From positions 248,001 through 312,000 of the forward strand of contig NZ_MVDD01000001.1 of NCBI RefSeq assembly GCF_002843315.1: 64,000 nucleotides of DNA, given 5' to 3'. The DNA comes from Labilibaculum filiforme (GTDB lineage: Bacteria > Bacteroidota > Bacteroidia > Bacteroidales > Marinifilaceae). The position numbers and the translations under genes are program-made. The notes beneath the pieces are model-generated. The model was not told the origin of the DNA and made no database searches. It was given only the letters and a program-made list of their open reading frames with translations. Shown one piece after another: positions 1 through 8,911 of the stretch. How positions within the stretch are numbered: the stretch's first letter is position 1; each line of letters opens with the position of its first letter.

Positions 1-647
1 ACCAGCCTATCTTTGGTCTCGTAAATCATATACCGCATTAATTCCGACAATTTCAGAATATATTCTGGTGTATTCTCCGATTTTTTTCTTGCCAATCCGT
101 AAAGTGAAGTTAAATTATTAAACAAAAAATGAGGGTTGATATTCGATTTTAAGGCTTGCAATTCAGTCTCTGCTTGTTCCCGCTTTAGCGATTCCAATTG
201 TTTCGCTGTCTCCAGAACTTGAAACCACGATTTCGATAATTTTAAAAGAGTACTTAAAGCAATATATACAAAACTGAATTTTAGTAAATCCTGAAAACTA
301 TATGATGAGATGAATAAATAGTCGGGTGCTATTCTATCGCTCAGTTTTTCGAAGGTAAATTGATTGAGGAAGGCAACAAAATACCAAAGAGAAAGTAATC
401 CTATAAAATACAAAACGTATTTTTCTCTCCTCAAAAAAATCCGAATCAGTAATTCGGTATTTAAATAAACGCCTATCCACAAACTAATGTGGAAAAGCAA
501 AGTGTAAACAATGTCGATATCAGAAATTTCCTCTTCTAGGGCAAAGAATTGTACTAATACATAAAAAGAAGCCATCCAAAACAGAAGGTGTTGAAGTATC
601 CTGCTTTGAATGAACTTACTGAAACTATTTTTTATTTGGTTGATCAT
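1..647 (-). CDS. LytS/YehU-type sensor histidine kinase, partial (3' end outside window)
   Basis: The reverse strand reads from an ATG at 647 through about 215 codons with no stop and runs off the window. The start MINQIKNSF is followed by about four hydrophobic membrane segments, then a helical linker and the motif NPHFLFNNL, the phospho-accepting His box of the LytS family (PF06580). The ATPase half lies outside the window. The family pairs with LytTR response regulators, and such a partner would be expected beyond position 1. The start follows a purine-rich GAAGGAA. The gene lies 40 bases downstream of a lipoprotein gene on the same strand and is probably cotranscribed with it. Family call is firm; the signal sensed is unknown. 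Confidence 0.85.
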   Translation of the reverse strand, partial: MINQIKNSFSKFIQSRILQHLLFWMASFYVLVQFFALEEEISDIDIVYTLLFHISLWIGVYLNTELLIRIFLRREKYVLYFIGLLSLWYFVAFLNQFTFEKLSDRIAPDYLFISSYSFQDLLKFSFVYIALSTLLKLSKSWFQVLETAKQLESLKREQAETELQALKSNINPHFLFNNLTSLYGLARKKSENTPEYILKLSELMRYMIYETKDRL

Positions 648-660
648 TTCCTTCTTTTTA

Positions 661-691
661 TTGAGAATCCGACTTTAAGTCGGAGCCTCAA
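661..691 (-). other. Intercistronic stem-loop over a stop codon
   Basis: A perfect palindrome at 668-684 (TCCGACTT-T-AAGTCGGA) is flanked by a further TTGAG/CTCAA pairing. It covers the stop codon of the lipoprotein gene and ends before the histidine kinase start. No U-tract follows in the direction of transcription, so it looks like an mRNA-stabilising or expression-tuning hairpin rather than a terminator. Confidence 0.45.
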
Positions 692-1482
692 TTCTTTACT
701 CGTTTCAATACTATTGCTTCCTTAGGGTCGTTAAACATTTTTGCATCGGAAAACTTGACTAAGAATTTCTGAATATCTTCAGTTTTGGATGTAAGAATAA
801 TTCTGTTTCCTCTTTTTATGTACTCAATTCTTATCTTCTTTTCTTTAATCAGTTTCTCAAAAACATCATTTTCGATGCCATTAACCACCAATTGATGGTC
901 CTTAATTTTTAACTTAAAAAAAGCATGCATCGGCACCACCAGACCAATCAGATTAAAATTATTTAATTTTTTTTCCAAAAAGTCATCATTTGGAATCACG
1001 TCTAAAAAATAATGCTCATCTAATTTAAAAAGTCTGCCCTCAAACAAACAAGCTTCCTCTTTTCCTGATATAATTTTTATTTGATAATGCTTTCTTAAGA
1101 CTGGGTTAAAAAAGAAATTCTCAATTTTCTCCCTATTCGCAACATTACTATCTTCTTTCTTTTCTTTTCCTGCAAAAAAATCCTCTTCTTTTTTAGAATT
1201 CGATTCCTTATTTGTTTTACCAAAGAAAAAAGCATCTTCTTTCGACATACCTTCCTGATAGTTCTTATTTTTCATTGCTTTAAGACCTGTTGAATCTATA
1301 ATCGTTTTGATCTCGAATCTGTCTTTCTCTTCGCTTACCCACACCCCATCTAATTCATCCAAATGTACCCTATCCTTACTTGTATAAAGTGGATGCAAAG
1401 AACTCACCATACAAGATTGAGCAGTAAGCAGAACGAAAAGAAACAAACCGCTTAGTTTAAAATATTTAGTTTTCATGACCAT
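688..1482 (-). CDS. Lipoprotein of unknown function
   Basis: 264 residues with a type II signal peptide; the lipobox LTAQSC puts the lipid-bearing Cys at residue 24. The second ATG (residue 3, MKTKYF) is an equally good start. I do not recognise a characterised domain. Residues about 80-130 hold a Lys/Glu-rich linker in which an aromatic motif recurs (EDAFFFGK, EEDFFAGK, ENFFFNP), like an imperfect threefold repeat. The rest alternates short strands and charged loops. It is the first gene of a probable two-gene unit with the downstream LytS-type kinase, so a role in envelope sensing is possible, but that rests on position alone. Confidence 0.7.
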   Translation of the reverse strand: MVMKTKYFKLSGLFLFVLLTAQSCMVSSLHPLYTSKDRVHLDELDGVWVSEEKDRFEIKTIIDSTGLKAMKNKNYQEGMSKEDAFFFGKTNKESNSKKEEDFFAGKEKKEDSNVANREKIENFFFNPVLRKHYQIKIISGKEEACLFEGRLFKLDEHYFLDVIPNDDFLEKKLNNFNLIGLVVPMHAFFKLKIKDHQLVVNGIENDVFEKLIKEKKIRIEYIKRGNRIILTSKTEDIQKFLVKFSDAKMFNDPKEAIVLKRVKN

Positions 1483-1759
1483 TTATTTTTTAGTTTAACC
1501 TATTGGCTATCCGCGGAGATTACCATTATCTGTAAGTAAAATAAGATAATGTATTTATTATTGTGAAATTGTTTCGATAGAAAGCTGCTAACTTTCGGTA
1601 AATTACTCCTACGCTTCGGTTTCGTTCCTCCCTTAAAAATTGCAAATATCAAGCTAGCATAAAACTTAACATTAATATGTTATTAATTAAAATCAGTGAT
1701 TTCTTTTCCCAAGCTTTTTATGTATTTTCACGAGCCTATTCACCCAAATTAACCACAAC

Positions 1760-3220
1760 ATGAACCTACAAAAGAAATCTATCTCCCTCGCGGAAGCTCT
1801 TATTCCTATTGTTTTCTTAATTATTTTACTGAGTGTAAATGCCATTGTTTTTGGCGACGGAGCTATTGAAGGAGCCAATCAGTTTTCTCTTTTAATTGCT
1901 GCCTCTATTGGAGGAATCATCGCAATGCGACATGGCAAAACATGGGATGATATTCAAAACGGATTCGTTGCAAGTATTGGCACAGCAATGCCATCGATGT
2001 TAATCCTACTATTAATTGGCTCTTTAGCAGGAACATGGATGATTAGCGGCGTGGTTCCTGCAATGATTTACTATGGATTGGAATTCTTAAATCCAAAGCT
2101 GTTTTTAATGCTTTCGGTAGTTATTTGTGCAATTGTGTCGGTTGTTTCGGGTAGCTCTTGGTCTACCATCGCAACCATTGGCGTAGCTCTTTTAGGAGTT
2201 GGCAATGCAATGGAATATAACAATGCATTGGTGGCAGGTGCAATTATATCGGGAGCCTATTTTGGCGATAAAATTTCCCCTTTATCCGACACAACCAATC
2301 TGGCTTCGGCAATGGCAGAGGTCGACCTATTTGTACATATTAGATATATGATGTACACAACGATTCCTTCCATTATTATCACTCTTCTTCTATTTTTGGC
2401 CATTGGCTTAAGTAAGCAAGGAGAAATTAATCCAGAAAGTATTCGAGCAGTACAGGTCGCCATTAAAGAAAGCTTTACCATTACACCATGGCTATTTTTA
2501 GTCCCAATATTACTTTTCGTGATTATCAGCAAAAAAGTTCCTGCCCTACCGGCAATTTTTGCAGGTACATTAATAGGAGGCGTATTCGCGATTATTTTTC
2601 AACCGCAAATCATTCAACAAATTTCGGGAAGCGATTCCTATATCGAAGCTTGTTACCATACGGTAATGCAATCCATCTTTACGGATATTAGTATTCCTGT
2701 TAAAAATGAAAACATACAAGATTTATTATCAACCGGCGGAATGGCAGGCATGCTAAATACGATTTGGTTGATTTTAACGGCAATGGTTTTTAGCGGTGTT
2801 CTCGAAACTGCAGGTATTTTGCACAAGATTACACAAAGCATGATGAAGGCGGTTAGCTCGACCGGATCGTTGGTAACTACAACTGTAGCCAGTTGCACCT
2901 TCCTAAACCTTACAGCTTCCGACCAATATATTTCCATCGTTGTTAGTGGAAGAATGTTTTCGGAATCGTACAAAGATCAGCATTTAAAACCCGAAGTTTT
3001 AAGCAGAACCTTGGAGGATGCAGGAACCGTTACCTCGGTTCTGGTTCCTTGGAATACTTGCGGTGCAGCACAAGCAGGGGCATTAGGAGTAGCAACTATT
3101 GCCTTCGCTCCTTTTTGTTTTTTCAATATCATTAGTCCGATAATGACAATAGCCATGGCTTACCTAAATATAAAAATTAGAAGAACCTCCGATACAATTT
3201 TTAAATCAACGAAAGTGTAA
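1760..3220 (+). CDS. nhaC: NhaC-family Na+/H+ antiporter
   Basis: 486 residues and about 11 hydrophobic membrane segments, the usual size for NhaC carriers (PF03553). Family signatures are visible: SGSSWSTIATIGVALLGVG in the first half, then GAYFGDKISPLSDTTNLA, and a C-terminal half with TASDQYISIVVSGRMF. These proteins exchange Na+ (sometimes with another organic or metal ion) for H+ across the inner membrane and support pH and salt homeostasis, in keeping with a marine lifestyle. The ATG at 1760 begins MNLQKKSISLAEALIP and is preferred because the first membrane segment follows at once. It stands alone, divergent from the lipoprotein gene. The transported ion is not decided by sequence alone. 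Confidence 0.88.
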   Translation: MNLQKKSISLAEALIPIVFLIILLSVNAIVFGDGAIEGANQFSLLIAASIGGIIAMRHGKTWDDIQNGFVASIGTAMPSMLILLLIGSLAGTWMISGVVPAMIYYGLEFLNPKLFLMLSVVICAIVSVVSGSSWSTIATIGVALLGVGNAMEYNNALVAGAIISGAYFGDKISPLSDTTNLASAMAEVDLFVHIRYMMYTTIPSIIITLLLFLAIGLSKQGEINPESIRAVQVAIKESFTITPWLFLVPILLFVIISKKVPALPAIFAGTLIGGVFAIIFQPQIIQQISGSDSYIEACYHTVMQSIFTDISIPVKNENIQDLLSTGGMAGMLNTIWLILTAMVFSGVLETAGILHKITQSMMKAVSSTGSLVTTTVASCTFLNLTASDQYISIVVSGRMFSESYKDQHLKPEVLSRTLEDAGTVTSVLVPWNTCGAAQAGALGVATIAFAPFCFFNIISPIMTIAMAYLNIKIRRTSDTIFKSTKV

Positions 3221-3323
3221 AATAAATGAAATCGATAATTACTTGTGAAATTCCTACACCACACGATTTATTAGCTTTTTTGCAAGTATGATAATCCTCA
3301 TAAATCAATCGTACTTTTTTTTA

Positions 3324-3331
3324 TAAATTTG
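3324..3331 (+). promoter_or_regulatory. Candidate promoter -7 element of pruA
   Basis: TAAATTTG matches the Bacteroidetes -7 consensus TAnnTTTG exactly and lies 50 bases before the pruA ATG. No clear TTTG -33 element sits at the expected distance. Confidence 0.4.
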
Positions 3332-3380
3332 TTCAGAGTGAAAATTAAAGTAGATAAATAACCCTTTAAACCACAACATC

Positions 3381-5012
3381 ATGCCAAAAGGTATATACAA
3401 CGTTCCAGCCGTAACTAACGAGCCAATTTTGTCTTATGCTCCAGGCTCTCCTGAAAGAGCTGAATTGCAAGCAACAATTAAAAAAATGCGTTCTGAAGTA
3501 ATCGATGTGCCTATGTACATTGGTGGCGAAGAAGTACGCACTGGGAACTTATTTGCAATGACTCCTCCTCACGATCATCAGCATGTGTTGGGTCATTATC
3601 ATCAAGGTGAGAAAAAACATATTCAAATGGCCATTGATGCAGCTCTAGCTGCTAAACCTGCTTGGGAAGCTTTGGCTTGGGAGCATCGTGCTTCTATTTT
3701 CTTGAAAGCTGCCGAATTAATTTCAGGACCATATCGTCAAAAATTAAATGCAGCTACCATGTTGGGACAATCAAAAAATGCATTTCAAGCTGAAATCGAT
3801 TCTGCTTGCGAAATTGCAGATTTCCTACGTTTTAACGTTCAGTACATGACTGATATTTACAAGCAACAGCCTATTTCATCGAAAGGAATTTGGAATCGTG
3901 TAGAGCAACGTCCTTTGGAGGGATTCGTATTTGCACTAACTCCTTTCAACTTTACTGCTATTGCTGGTAACCTACCAACAGCTCCGGCTATGATGGGAAA
4001 CTGTATTGTTTGGAAACCATCGAAAACGGCTGTTTACTCGGCTCAGGTTTTAATGGAAATTTTCCAGAAAGCAGGTGTTCCTGCCGGGGTTATTAACTTG
4101 GTATATGTTTCGGGTCCTGCTGCTTCTGAGGTACTATTTAGTTCTCCTGATTTTGCAGGTATTCACTTTACAGGTTCTACAGGTGTATTCCAGGATATCT
4201 GGAAAAAAATTGGTGAAAACATTCATAAATTCAAATCATATCCTCGTATCGTAGGCGAAACAGGTGGTAAGGATTATATTTTTATGCATCCAACTGCTCC
4301 TGCTAAAGAGGTTGCAACAGCTATAACTCGTGGAGCATTCGAATATCAAGGTCAAAAATGTTCTGCAGCTTCTCGTGCATTCATTCCTGCAAGCAAATAC
4401 GACGAAGTAATGGCTTTTGTTAAGGAAGATTTGAAACAAATTAAAATGGGTGGAACGGAAGATTTCACTAATTTCGTGAATGCTGTAATCGACGAAACTT
4501 CTTTCGATAAATTAGCTGCAGCTATCGATGCTGCAAAAGCTTCTCCTGATGCGGAAATTGTTGCTGGTGGTACTTACGACAAATCGGTAGGTTATTTTAT
4601 TGCTCCCACTATTATTCGTGCATTAAAATCGGATTACGTTACCATGGGAGAAGAGCTATTTGGCCCTGTAATGACCATTTTCGTATATGAAGACAATAAA
4701 ATAGACGAGACTTTAGATATTCTAGATAAAGGATCGATGTATGCACTTACAGGTGCCATATTTGCTGATTCTCGTTATGCAATTGAAAAATTAGTGAAAC
4801 GTTTAACACATACTGCAGGTAACTTCTACATTAACGACAAACCAACTGGTGCTGTTGTTGGACAACAACCATTTGGTGGTGGTAGAGGTTCTGGAACCAA
4901 CGATAAAGCAGGTTCGATGATTAACCTATTGCGTTGGGTTTCTCCACGTACCATTAAAGAAACTTTTGTTTCGGCTACAGATTATATGTATCCAAACTTT
5001 TTAGAAGATTAG
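3381..5012 (+). CDS. pruA: L-glutamate gamma-semialdehyde dehydrogenase
   Basis: 543 residues, full length for the class of 1-pyrroline-5-carboxylate dehydrogenases that includes the eukaryotic mitochondrial enzymes. It oxidises glutamate semialdehyde, formed from proline, to glutamate with NAD+. The catalytic Cys is C327 in GQKCSAASR, the general-base Glu is E293 in VGETGGKDY, and the Rossmann motif FTGSTGVF is present. The C-terminal GQQPFGGGRGSGTNDKAG segment is typical of the subfamily. It acts with proline dehydrogenase, encoded separately about 3 kb downstream at 7968, rather than as a PutA fusion. The gene has its own promoter-like element and a strong terminator at 5089-5124. Confidence 0.95.
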   Translation: MPKGIYNVPAVTNEPILSYAPGSPERAELQATIKKMRSEVIDVPMYIGGEEVRTGNLFAMTPPHDHQHVLGHYHQGEKKHIQMAIDAALAAKPAWEALAWEHRASIFLKAAELISGPYRQKLNAATMLGQSKNAFQAEIDSACEIADFLRFNVQYMTDIYKQQPISSKGIWNRVEQRPLEGFVFALTPFNFTAIAGNLPTAPAMMGNCIVWKPSKTAVYSAQVLMEIFQKAGVPAGVINLVYVSGPAASEVLFSSPDFAGIHFTGSTGVFQDIWKKIGENIHKFKSYPRIVGETGGKDYIFMHPTAPAKEVATAITRGAFEYQGQKCSAASRAFIPASKYDEVMAFVKEDLKQIKMGGTEDFTNFVNAVIDETSFDKLAAAIDAAKASPDAEIVAGGTYDKSVGYFIAPTIIRALKSDYVTMGEELFGPVMTIFVYEDNKIDETLDILDKGSMYALTGAIFADSRYAIEKLVKRLTHTAGNFYINDKPTGAVVGQQPFGGGRGSGTNDKAGSMINLLRWVSPRTIKETFVSATDYMYPNFLED

Positions 5013-5088
5013 TATATCAAATAGTTGATGTATCTTCAATCGGGAAAAATAATTAATTCCTGTTTTTAGAACACAAATTATATTGGGT

Positions 5089-5124
5089 AAAACGGCCGGA
5101 GTTCGCTTCGGTCGTTTTTTATTT
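5089..5124 (+). terminator. Intrinsic terminator after pruA
   Basis: A 13-bp stem (5089-5101 with 5106-5118, two G-U pairs) with a TTCG loop is followed by a T-tract. It lies 77 bases past the pruA stop. Confidence 0.85.
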
Positions 5125-5231
5125 ACCAAGCAGTTCATAAATGCAATCTTTTTACGCTTCTATTTTTTAACTCTCTCCTGTTTTCAAACTTTCACATATT
5201 CTTTGTAATTTAGCATGCAAATAAACACGCT

Positions 5232-5537
5232 ATGAATCCAAAAAAAACAAAAATAATACTTCTCAGAATTGTGCGTAACAAATACGTAATCACCTTTCTG
5301 ATCTTTTATTTTTGGTTGCTGTTTTTCGACCAGCATTCTATTTGGGAGCGAAAAGGAAATGAGAATACGATTGAATCTCTTGAAAAAGAAAAAGCTTACT
5401 TTATTGAAAAAATAGAAACCGACAAAAATCGAATTCACGAACTGAAAACCAATCGGAAAAATTTAGAGAAATTCGCCCGCGAACAGTATTTAATGAAGAA
5501 GAAAAACGAAGATATATTTATAATGATAGAAGAATAA
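5232..5537 (+). CDS. ftsB: Septum formation initiator, FtsB/DivIC family
   Basis: 101 residues with the FtsB/DivIC layout: a short basic N-terminus, one membrane segment (about residues 18-34, ITFLIFYFWLLFF), then a coiled coil (about 42-85, with ESLEKEKAYFIEKIE) and the conserved end FAREQYLMKKKNED. In other bacteria this small bitopic protein joins FtsL and FtsQ in the divisome and activates septal peptidoglycan synthesis. The closing 'REQYLMKK..ED' matches the 'RE.Y.M...GE' hallmark of the family. It is a single gene between two terminators. The choice between FtsB and DivIC names is conventional. Confidence 0.85.
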   Translation: MNPKKTKIILLRIVRNKYVITFLIFYFWLLFFDQHSIWERKGNENTIESLEKEKAYFIEKIETDKNRIHELKTNRKNLEKFAREQYLMKKKNEDIFIMIEE

Positions 5538-5567
5538 AAAAAAGACCTCGCGAGGTCTTTTTTTTAT
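5537..5567. terminator. Bidirectional terminator between ftsB and the glycosyltransferase gene
   Basis: The palindrome GACCTCG-CGAGGTC is flanked by an A-run on one side and a T-run on the other. It serves the two convergent genes, whose stop codons are only 26 bases apart. The stem has no spacer in its centre, so the tip must open to form a loop. Confidence 0.85.
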
Positions 5568-6835
5568 TCATGCGTTTTTTCGTACTCTCTATAAATTTCC
5601 AATAGCTCCTTGGCAGTATAAATTCCTTTGGTTTCAATTCCAAGATCGATGAGTAATTGCTTGGCACAAACAACAATACTTTCTGGCTCGATAAATTGTT
5701 CGTGAACATTATTTAAGTATTTTAACACTTTAAAAGCAGAAAAAGCACCAAAAAACTTCTTTCGAAACGATTCAATACCCGAACAATTTCGATTGATTTC
5801 ATCCAAAGCTTCGAAAAAATTATCCTCCTTTAAATAGGAACGAACTGGTCCGGGAAGATCCACAATTAATTGATGTAAATAGATATCGTAATTAACTCCA
5901 TAAAAATCATCAACTCGATCGAAGAACTTTTTTAAATCTAAAAAAGCAGAATAATTGTAGGTTTTATAATCAGTAATCCCTTCTTCCATAAAAGTAGAAA
6001 TGGCTTTTCCGGTGCCAAATGGAACCCGATCCGATTCACGTGGGGATGGAATTACCCGCGTGGTTTTTATCTCGTAAAACTTTTCTAAAGCAATAATCTT
6101 TTGCAAAAAATAAAAATCCTCTCCCGCCTGACGGCGATTCATTCCTCCTTGTTTAATGTAAGCGTTGGCACTAACTGCAAAACTAGAACCTACCGTATGA
6201 TAAGCATGCGGATGCCCAGCAAAGCGCATGGCTAGCATGTAATACCGCAAATAAAGTTCGTACTGGGCAATGGCATCATAAATTGGTTGCTTAAAATCGC
6301 TTCCCTCTAAAGGATGCTCGTAAAATATATTGGCTCCATTGGCTTTCGGATGCTTTTTAAACAACTTCTCAAGCTCCACAAAATAGTTCGTATCGCATCC
6401 CGAATCGGCATCGAAACCAGTAATGATTCCATTTGGCTTGTCGATTTTATTGAAACGGCTTACGGCCTCATCCATGGCAATTTTTCGTGCCAATCCAACC
6501 CCGGCAAATTTCTTCGGCAAATTGGCTTGATGAATCAGATAAAATTTTAATTTTTCATCCTGATGAGTCGTCATCCATGCCATTGCAGCTACAATAGTTT
6601 TCTCGTTTTGAGCTAAAATTACCTCGCTTACAACCTCTCCCGAATTAACAATCACAATTACTTCTACCTCCCCATCGGGACGTTCACAATTCCATAAAGC
6701 CTCTAAACTTGGAAGTAAATCAGGCTCGTTAAAGCAAGGAATTGTTACAATAATACTTAGTTGTTCCGAAACGGTATCTGTAATATAATCTGGGTACAGT
6801 CGTTGTTTCTTTAGGTATTTATCAGCGAAAGCCAT
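5564..6835 (-). CDS. Family 2 glycosyltransferase
   Basis: 423 residues. A GT-A nucleotide-sugar binding fold occupies about residues 25-270: SIIVTIPCFNEPDLLPSLEAL at the start, the metal/UDP-binding acidic motif GFDADSGC near residue 150, and a QAGEDFYFLQK segment that resembles the acceptor-binding (E/D)D motif. The C-terminal third is helical and unrecognised. No membrane segment is evident, so it is probably cytosolic or peripheral. Family 2 enzymes transfer sugars to lipid carriers, polysaccharides or proteins; donor and acceptor cannot be told here. It is transcribed alone, convergent with ftsB. Confidence 0.8.
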   Translation of the reverse strand: MAFADKYLKKQRLYPDYITDTVSEQLSIIVTIPCFNEPDLLPSLEALWNCERPDGEVEVIVIVNSGEVVSEVILAQNEKTIVAAMAWMTTHQDEKLKFYLIHQANLPKKFAGVGLARKIAMDEAVSRFNKIDKPNGIITGFDADSGCDTNYFVELEKLFKKHPKANGANIFYEHPLEGSDFKQPIYDAIAQYELYLRYYMLAMRFAGHPHAYHTVGSSFAVSANAYIKQGGMNRRQAGEDFYFLQKIIALEKFYEIKTTRVIPSPRESDRVPFGTGKAISTFMEEGITDYKTYNYSAFLDLKKFFDRVDDFYGVNYDIYLHQLIVDLPGPVRSYLKEDNFFEALDEINRNCSGIESFRKKFFGAFSAFKVLKYLNNVHEQFIEPESIVVCAKQLLIDLGIETKGIYTAKELLEIYREYEKTHE

Positions 6836-6845
6836 ATTCTTATTT

Positions 6846-6979
6846 TAGATTTGAGATCTGAGCATTTAGATTTGAGACTTCTCCCATCAATTTTAATGTA
6901 CACACCTCAACAAATCACGATTTTAAGTTATAATATTCTCTTTTAATCTATCATCTCATTTCTGACATCTCATATCTTA
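6846..6979. repeat. Repeat-like element with imperfect inverted ends
   Basis: The left side carries two direct copies of an AGATTTGAGA-type motif (6847-6878). The right side (about 6951-6979) carries related motifs in opposite orientation (ATCTCATTTCTGACATCTCATATCTT). It fills the space between two genes and resembles short dispersed intergenic repeats. Copy number cannot be judged from one window. Confidence 0.4.
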
Positions 6980-6993
6980 AAAAAACAAAGATA

Positions 6994-7032
6994 TAAAAAA
7001 GGGCAGATAGCTTGCATCGCTTATCTGCCCTT
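6994..7032 (-). terminator. Intrinsic terminator of the ompH-like gene at 7052
   Basis: A 9-bp stem GGGCAGATA/TATCTGCCC (7001-7009 with 7022-7030) has an A-run on its left, which becomes a U-tract for reverse-strand transcription. Confidence 0.8.
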
Positions 7033-7051
7033 CTCCTATATTGTGTACAAT

Positions 7052-7642
7052 TTACTTAGCTGGAGCGGTATATCTGCTATTTAAACCAGAAATAATTTCG
7101 CCGGTAATATCTAATCCATCCTGAGAAAGAAGAACATTGCCACCTTTGGTTGTACTTAAAATTAAGCTGTAGTTATGAGATGCATTGTATTCCTTCAAAT
7201 AGTTAGTAACACTATCAAACAATCTTTTGCTATTGGCTTGTTGCTCTCCCATTAATTGATTTGAAAGCTCCCGCTCTAATTGCTGTAAATTTTGTTGTTT
7301 TCCAATTAGTACACGTTGCGCTTCTTCTGCTCTTTCGCGACTTAAAAATCCACCATTTTGAACTTTATATTGAAACTCACCAGCTTCTTTCTCTAATTTT
7401 TGAGCTTTAAAATTAAAATCGGTTCTTGAATCTTCCTGCTTTTTAAGAAACGCCTCATTTAAATCGCGTGAGAAATTATAGCTGGTTAATAATGAATCGG
7501 TATTAATATATACAACTGCGCCTTCGCCTGCTACTGATTTTGCCTTTGTAGAATCGGTTGATGAGTTAGAAAAATGAAGTACATAAAGAATTCCAACTGC
7601 AACTATTAGTACCGCATTTAAAACAATAGATAAATTTTTCAT
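7052..7642 (-). CDS. OmpH/Skp-family periplasmic chaperone
   Basis: 196 residues. An N-terminal hydrophobic segment (residues 5-24) acts as signal peptide or anchor. A strand (VVYINTDSLL) opens the body, a long Gln/Glu/Lys-rich coiled coil follows (about 60-140), and a C-terminal strand region (YSLILSTTKGGNVLLSQDGLDIT) closes it, the order seen in Skp/OmpH (PF03938). Skp binds unfolded outer-membrane proteins in the periplasm. This copy is away from the bamA cluster, where two more ompH genes lie at 39948 and 40494. It differs from them in keeping a likely uncleaved anchor with no obvious cleavage site. Confidence 0.85.
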   Translation of the reverse strand: MKNLSIVLNAVLIVAVGILYVLHFSNSSTDSTKAKSVAGEGAVVYINTDSLLTSYNFSRDLNEAFLKKQEDSRTDFNFKAQKLEKEAGEFQYKVQNGGFLSRERAEEAQRVLIGKQQNLQQLERELSNQLMGEQQANSKRLFDSVTNYLKEYNASHNYSLILSTTKGGNVLLSQDGLDITGEIISGLNSRYTAPAK

Positions 7643-7967
7643 AGGTATTTTTAAGATTTAATTATCAAGATATTTCCCCGGTTGACTGAAAATTCTGAAT
7701 CAGAATAAAGATTTCCTTCTTAAGGAAAATCTGAATCAGTAAAGACATTTTCGGTATTATTTATTTTTTTTGATTTTTGCCTAACAAATATAAGCTTAAA
7801 ATGGAGACTAAAAAATACTGCGACCTCAAATTTATTATTCGGAATCCCTGCACTGCCCTAATGCTTAGGAAATAATAATTGCTGATAAACGTCATTCTTT
7901 TCTTTTAGAATACTATTTACATTGGAGTCATAAATTAACCCTAGTAACAATTTTAAAACCTTTCCCA
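7643..7967. other. Intergenic region between divergent ompH-like and putA genes
   Basis: No gene is visible. It contains a hairpin (about 7709-7731, ends GATTTCC/GGAAAATC) bracketed by two copies of CTGAATCAG (7692-7700 and 7730-7738), the first within the palindrome ATTCTGAATCAGAAT. A reverse-strand TATATTTG (7785-7792) is a candidate -7 element for the ompH-like gene, which would leave an mRNA leader of about 135 bases containing the hairpin. Confidence 0.4.
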
Positions 7968-8879
7968 ATGTTTAATAAATTAATAGCAGCTACCCTGCCA
8001 TATATGCCTAAAAAGCTGGTCTGGATCTTTTCTAAAAGATACATTGCCGGCGAAACTATCGAAGATGCAATTGCAGCATCGAAAGAACTAAATAAAGAGG
8101 GCATTAAAGTCACCGTTGATCTTTTAGGTGAATTTATAAAAGATTTAAATCAGGCAACTGAAAATAAAGAGGCTTACCTTGCTATTATTGAAGCTTTTCA
8201 GGAAAATAAAGTGGATGGTAACTACTCGGTGAAACCAACTTTTTTTGGTTTGCTAATTGATGAAGAAGTTTGCTATCAGAATATTCGCACCGTGGTAGCA
8301 AAAGCAGCAGAATACAACAACTTCGTTCGTATAGATATGGAAGATTCTCTTTGTGTTGATAAAGAGATTCAACTTTTTAGAAAATTAAAAGCCGAATTCC
8401 CTAAAAACGTTGGTTTAGTAGTTCAGGCATATCTAAAAAGAACTCTTGGTGATATTAGTAATATGATGGACATGCAAAACGGTACTTCGAAATTAAACTA
8501 TCGTCTTTGTAAAGGAATTTATGTAGAACCAGCCGAAGTTGCCTATAAAAAATACGATAAGATTAACGAAAACTACCTTAAAGGATTGGAGTTTATGCTC
8601 CAAAACGATGTTTATCCTGGAATTGCAACCCACGATAAGAATTTAGTAGAACCTGCCTTCGAGTTAATTGAAAAATATAAAGTGCCTAAGGAAAAATATG
8701 AATTCCAAATGCTTTACGGAGTTACCCCCGAACTTCGAAAAATGATTACCGACAAAGGACACACTATGCGTGTTTATGTTCCTTTCGGAAAAGATTGGTT
8801 TGGATATTCCACTCGACGATTAAAAGAAAATCCAAAAATGGCAATGCTAATTATAAAAGCTTTATTCAGCCGAGGGTAA
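7968..8879 (+). CDS. putA: Proline dehydrogenase (monofunctional)
   Basis: 303 residues, the size of stand-alone proline dehydrogenases (PF01619). It oxidises proline to pyrroline-5-carboxylate with FAD and passes electrons to the quinone pool. The FAD-binding barrel is recognisable: VTVDLLGEF, FVRIDMEDS, LVVQAYLKRT, and the C-terminal hallmark VPFGKDWFGYSTRRLKENP that holds the substrate carboxylate through the two Arg residues. The dehydrogenase domain for the next step is absent; pruA at 3381 supplies it. The two genes are separated by unrelated genes, so they are not one operon. Confidence 0.93.
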   Translation: MFNKLIAATLPYMPKKLVWIFSKRYIAGETIEDAIAASKELNKEGIKVTVDLLGEFIKDLNQATENKEAYLAIIEAFQENKVDGNYSVKPTFFGLLIDEEVCYQNIRTVVAKAAEYNNFVRIDMEDSLCVDKEIQLFRKLKAEFPKNVGLVVQAYLKRTLGDISNMMDMQNGTSKLNYRLCKGIYVEPAEVAYKKYDKINENYLKGLEFMLQNDVYPGIATHDKNLVEPAFELIEKYKVPKEKYEFQMLYGVTPELRKMITDKGHTMRVYVPFGKDWFGYSTRRLKENPKMAMLIIKALFSRG

Positions 8880-8911
8880 TCATTCGCTCTGTTTTGGCGA
8901 TAAAAAAGAGA

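Noticed and set aside
2257-2973. Reverse-strand frames of 91 and 106 codons opposite nhaC
   Set aside because: They are antisense to a well-supported conserved gene and have no independent signals.
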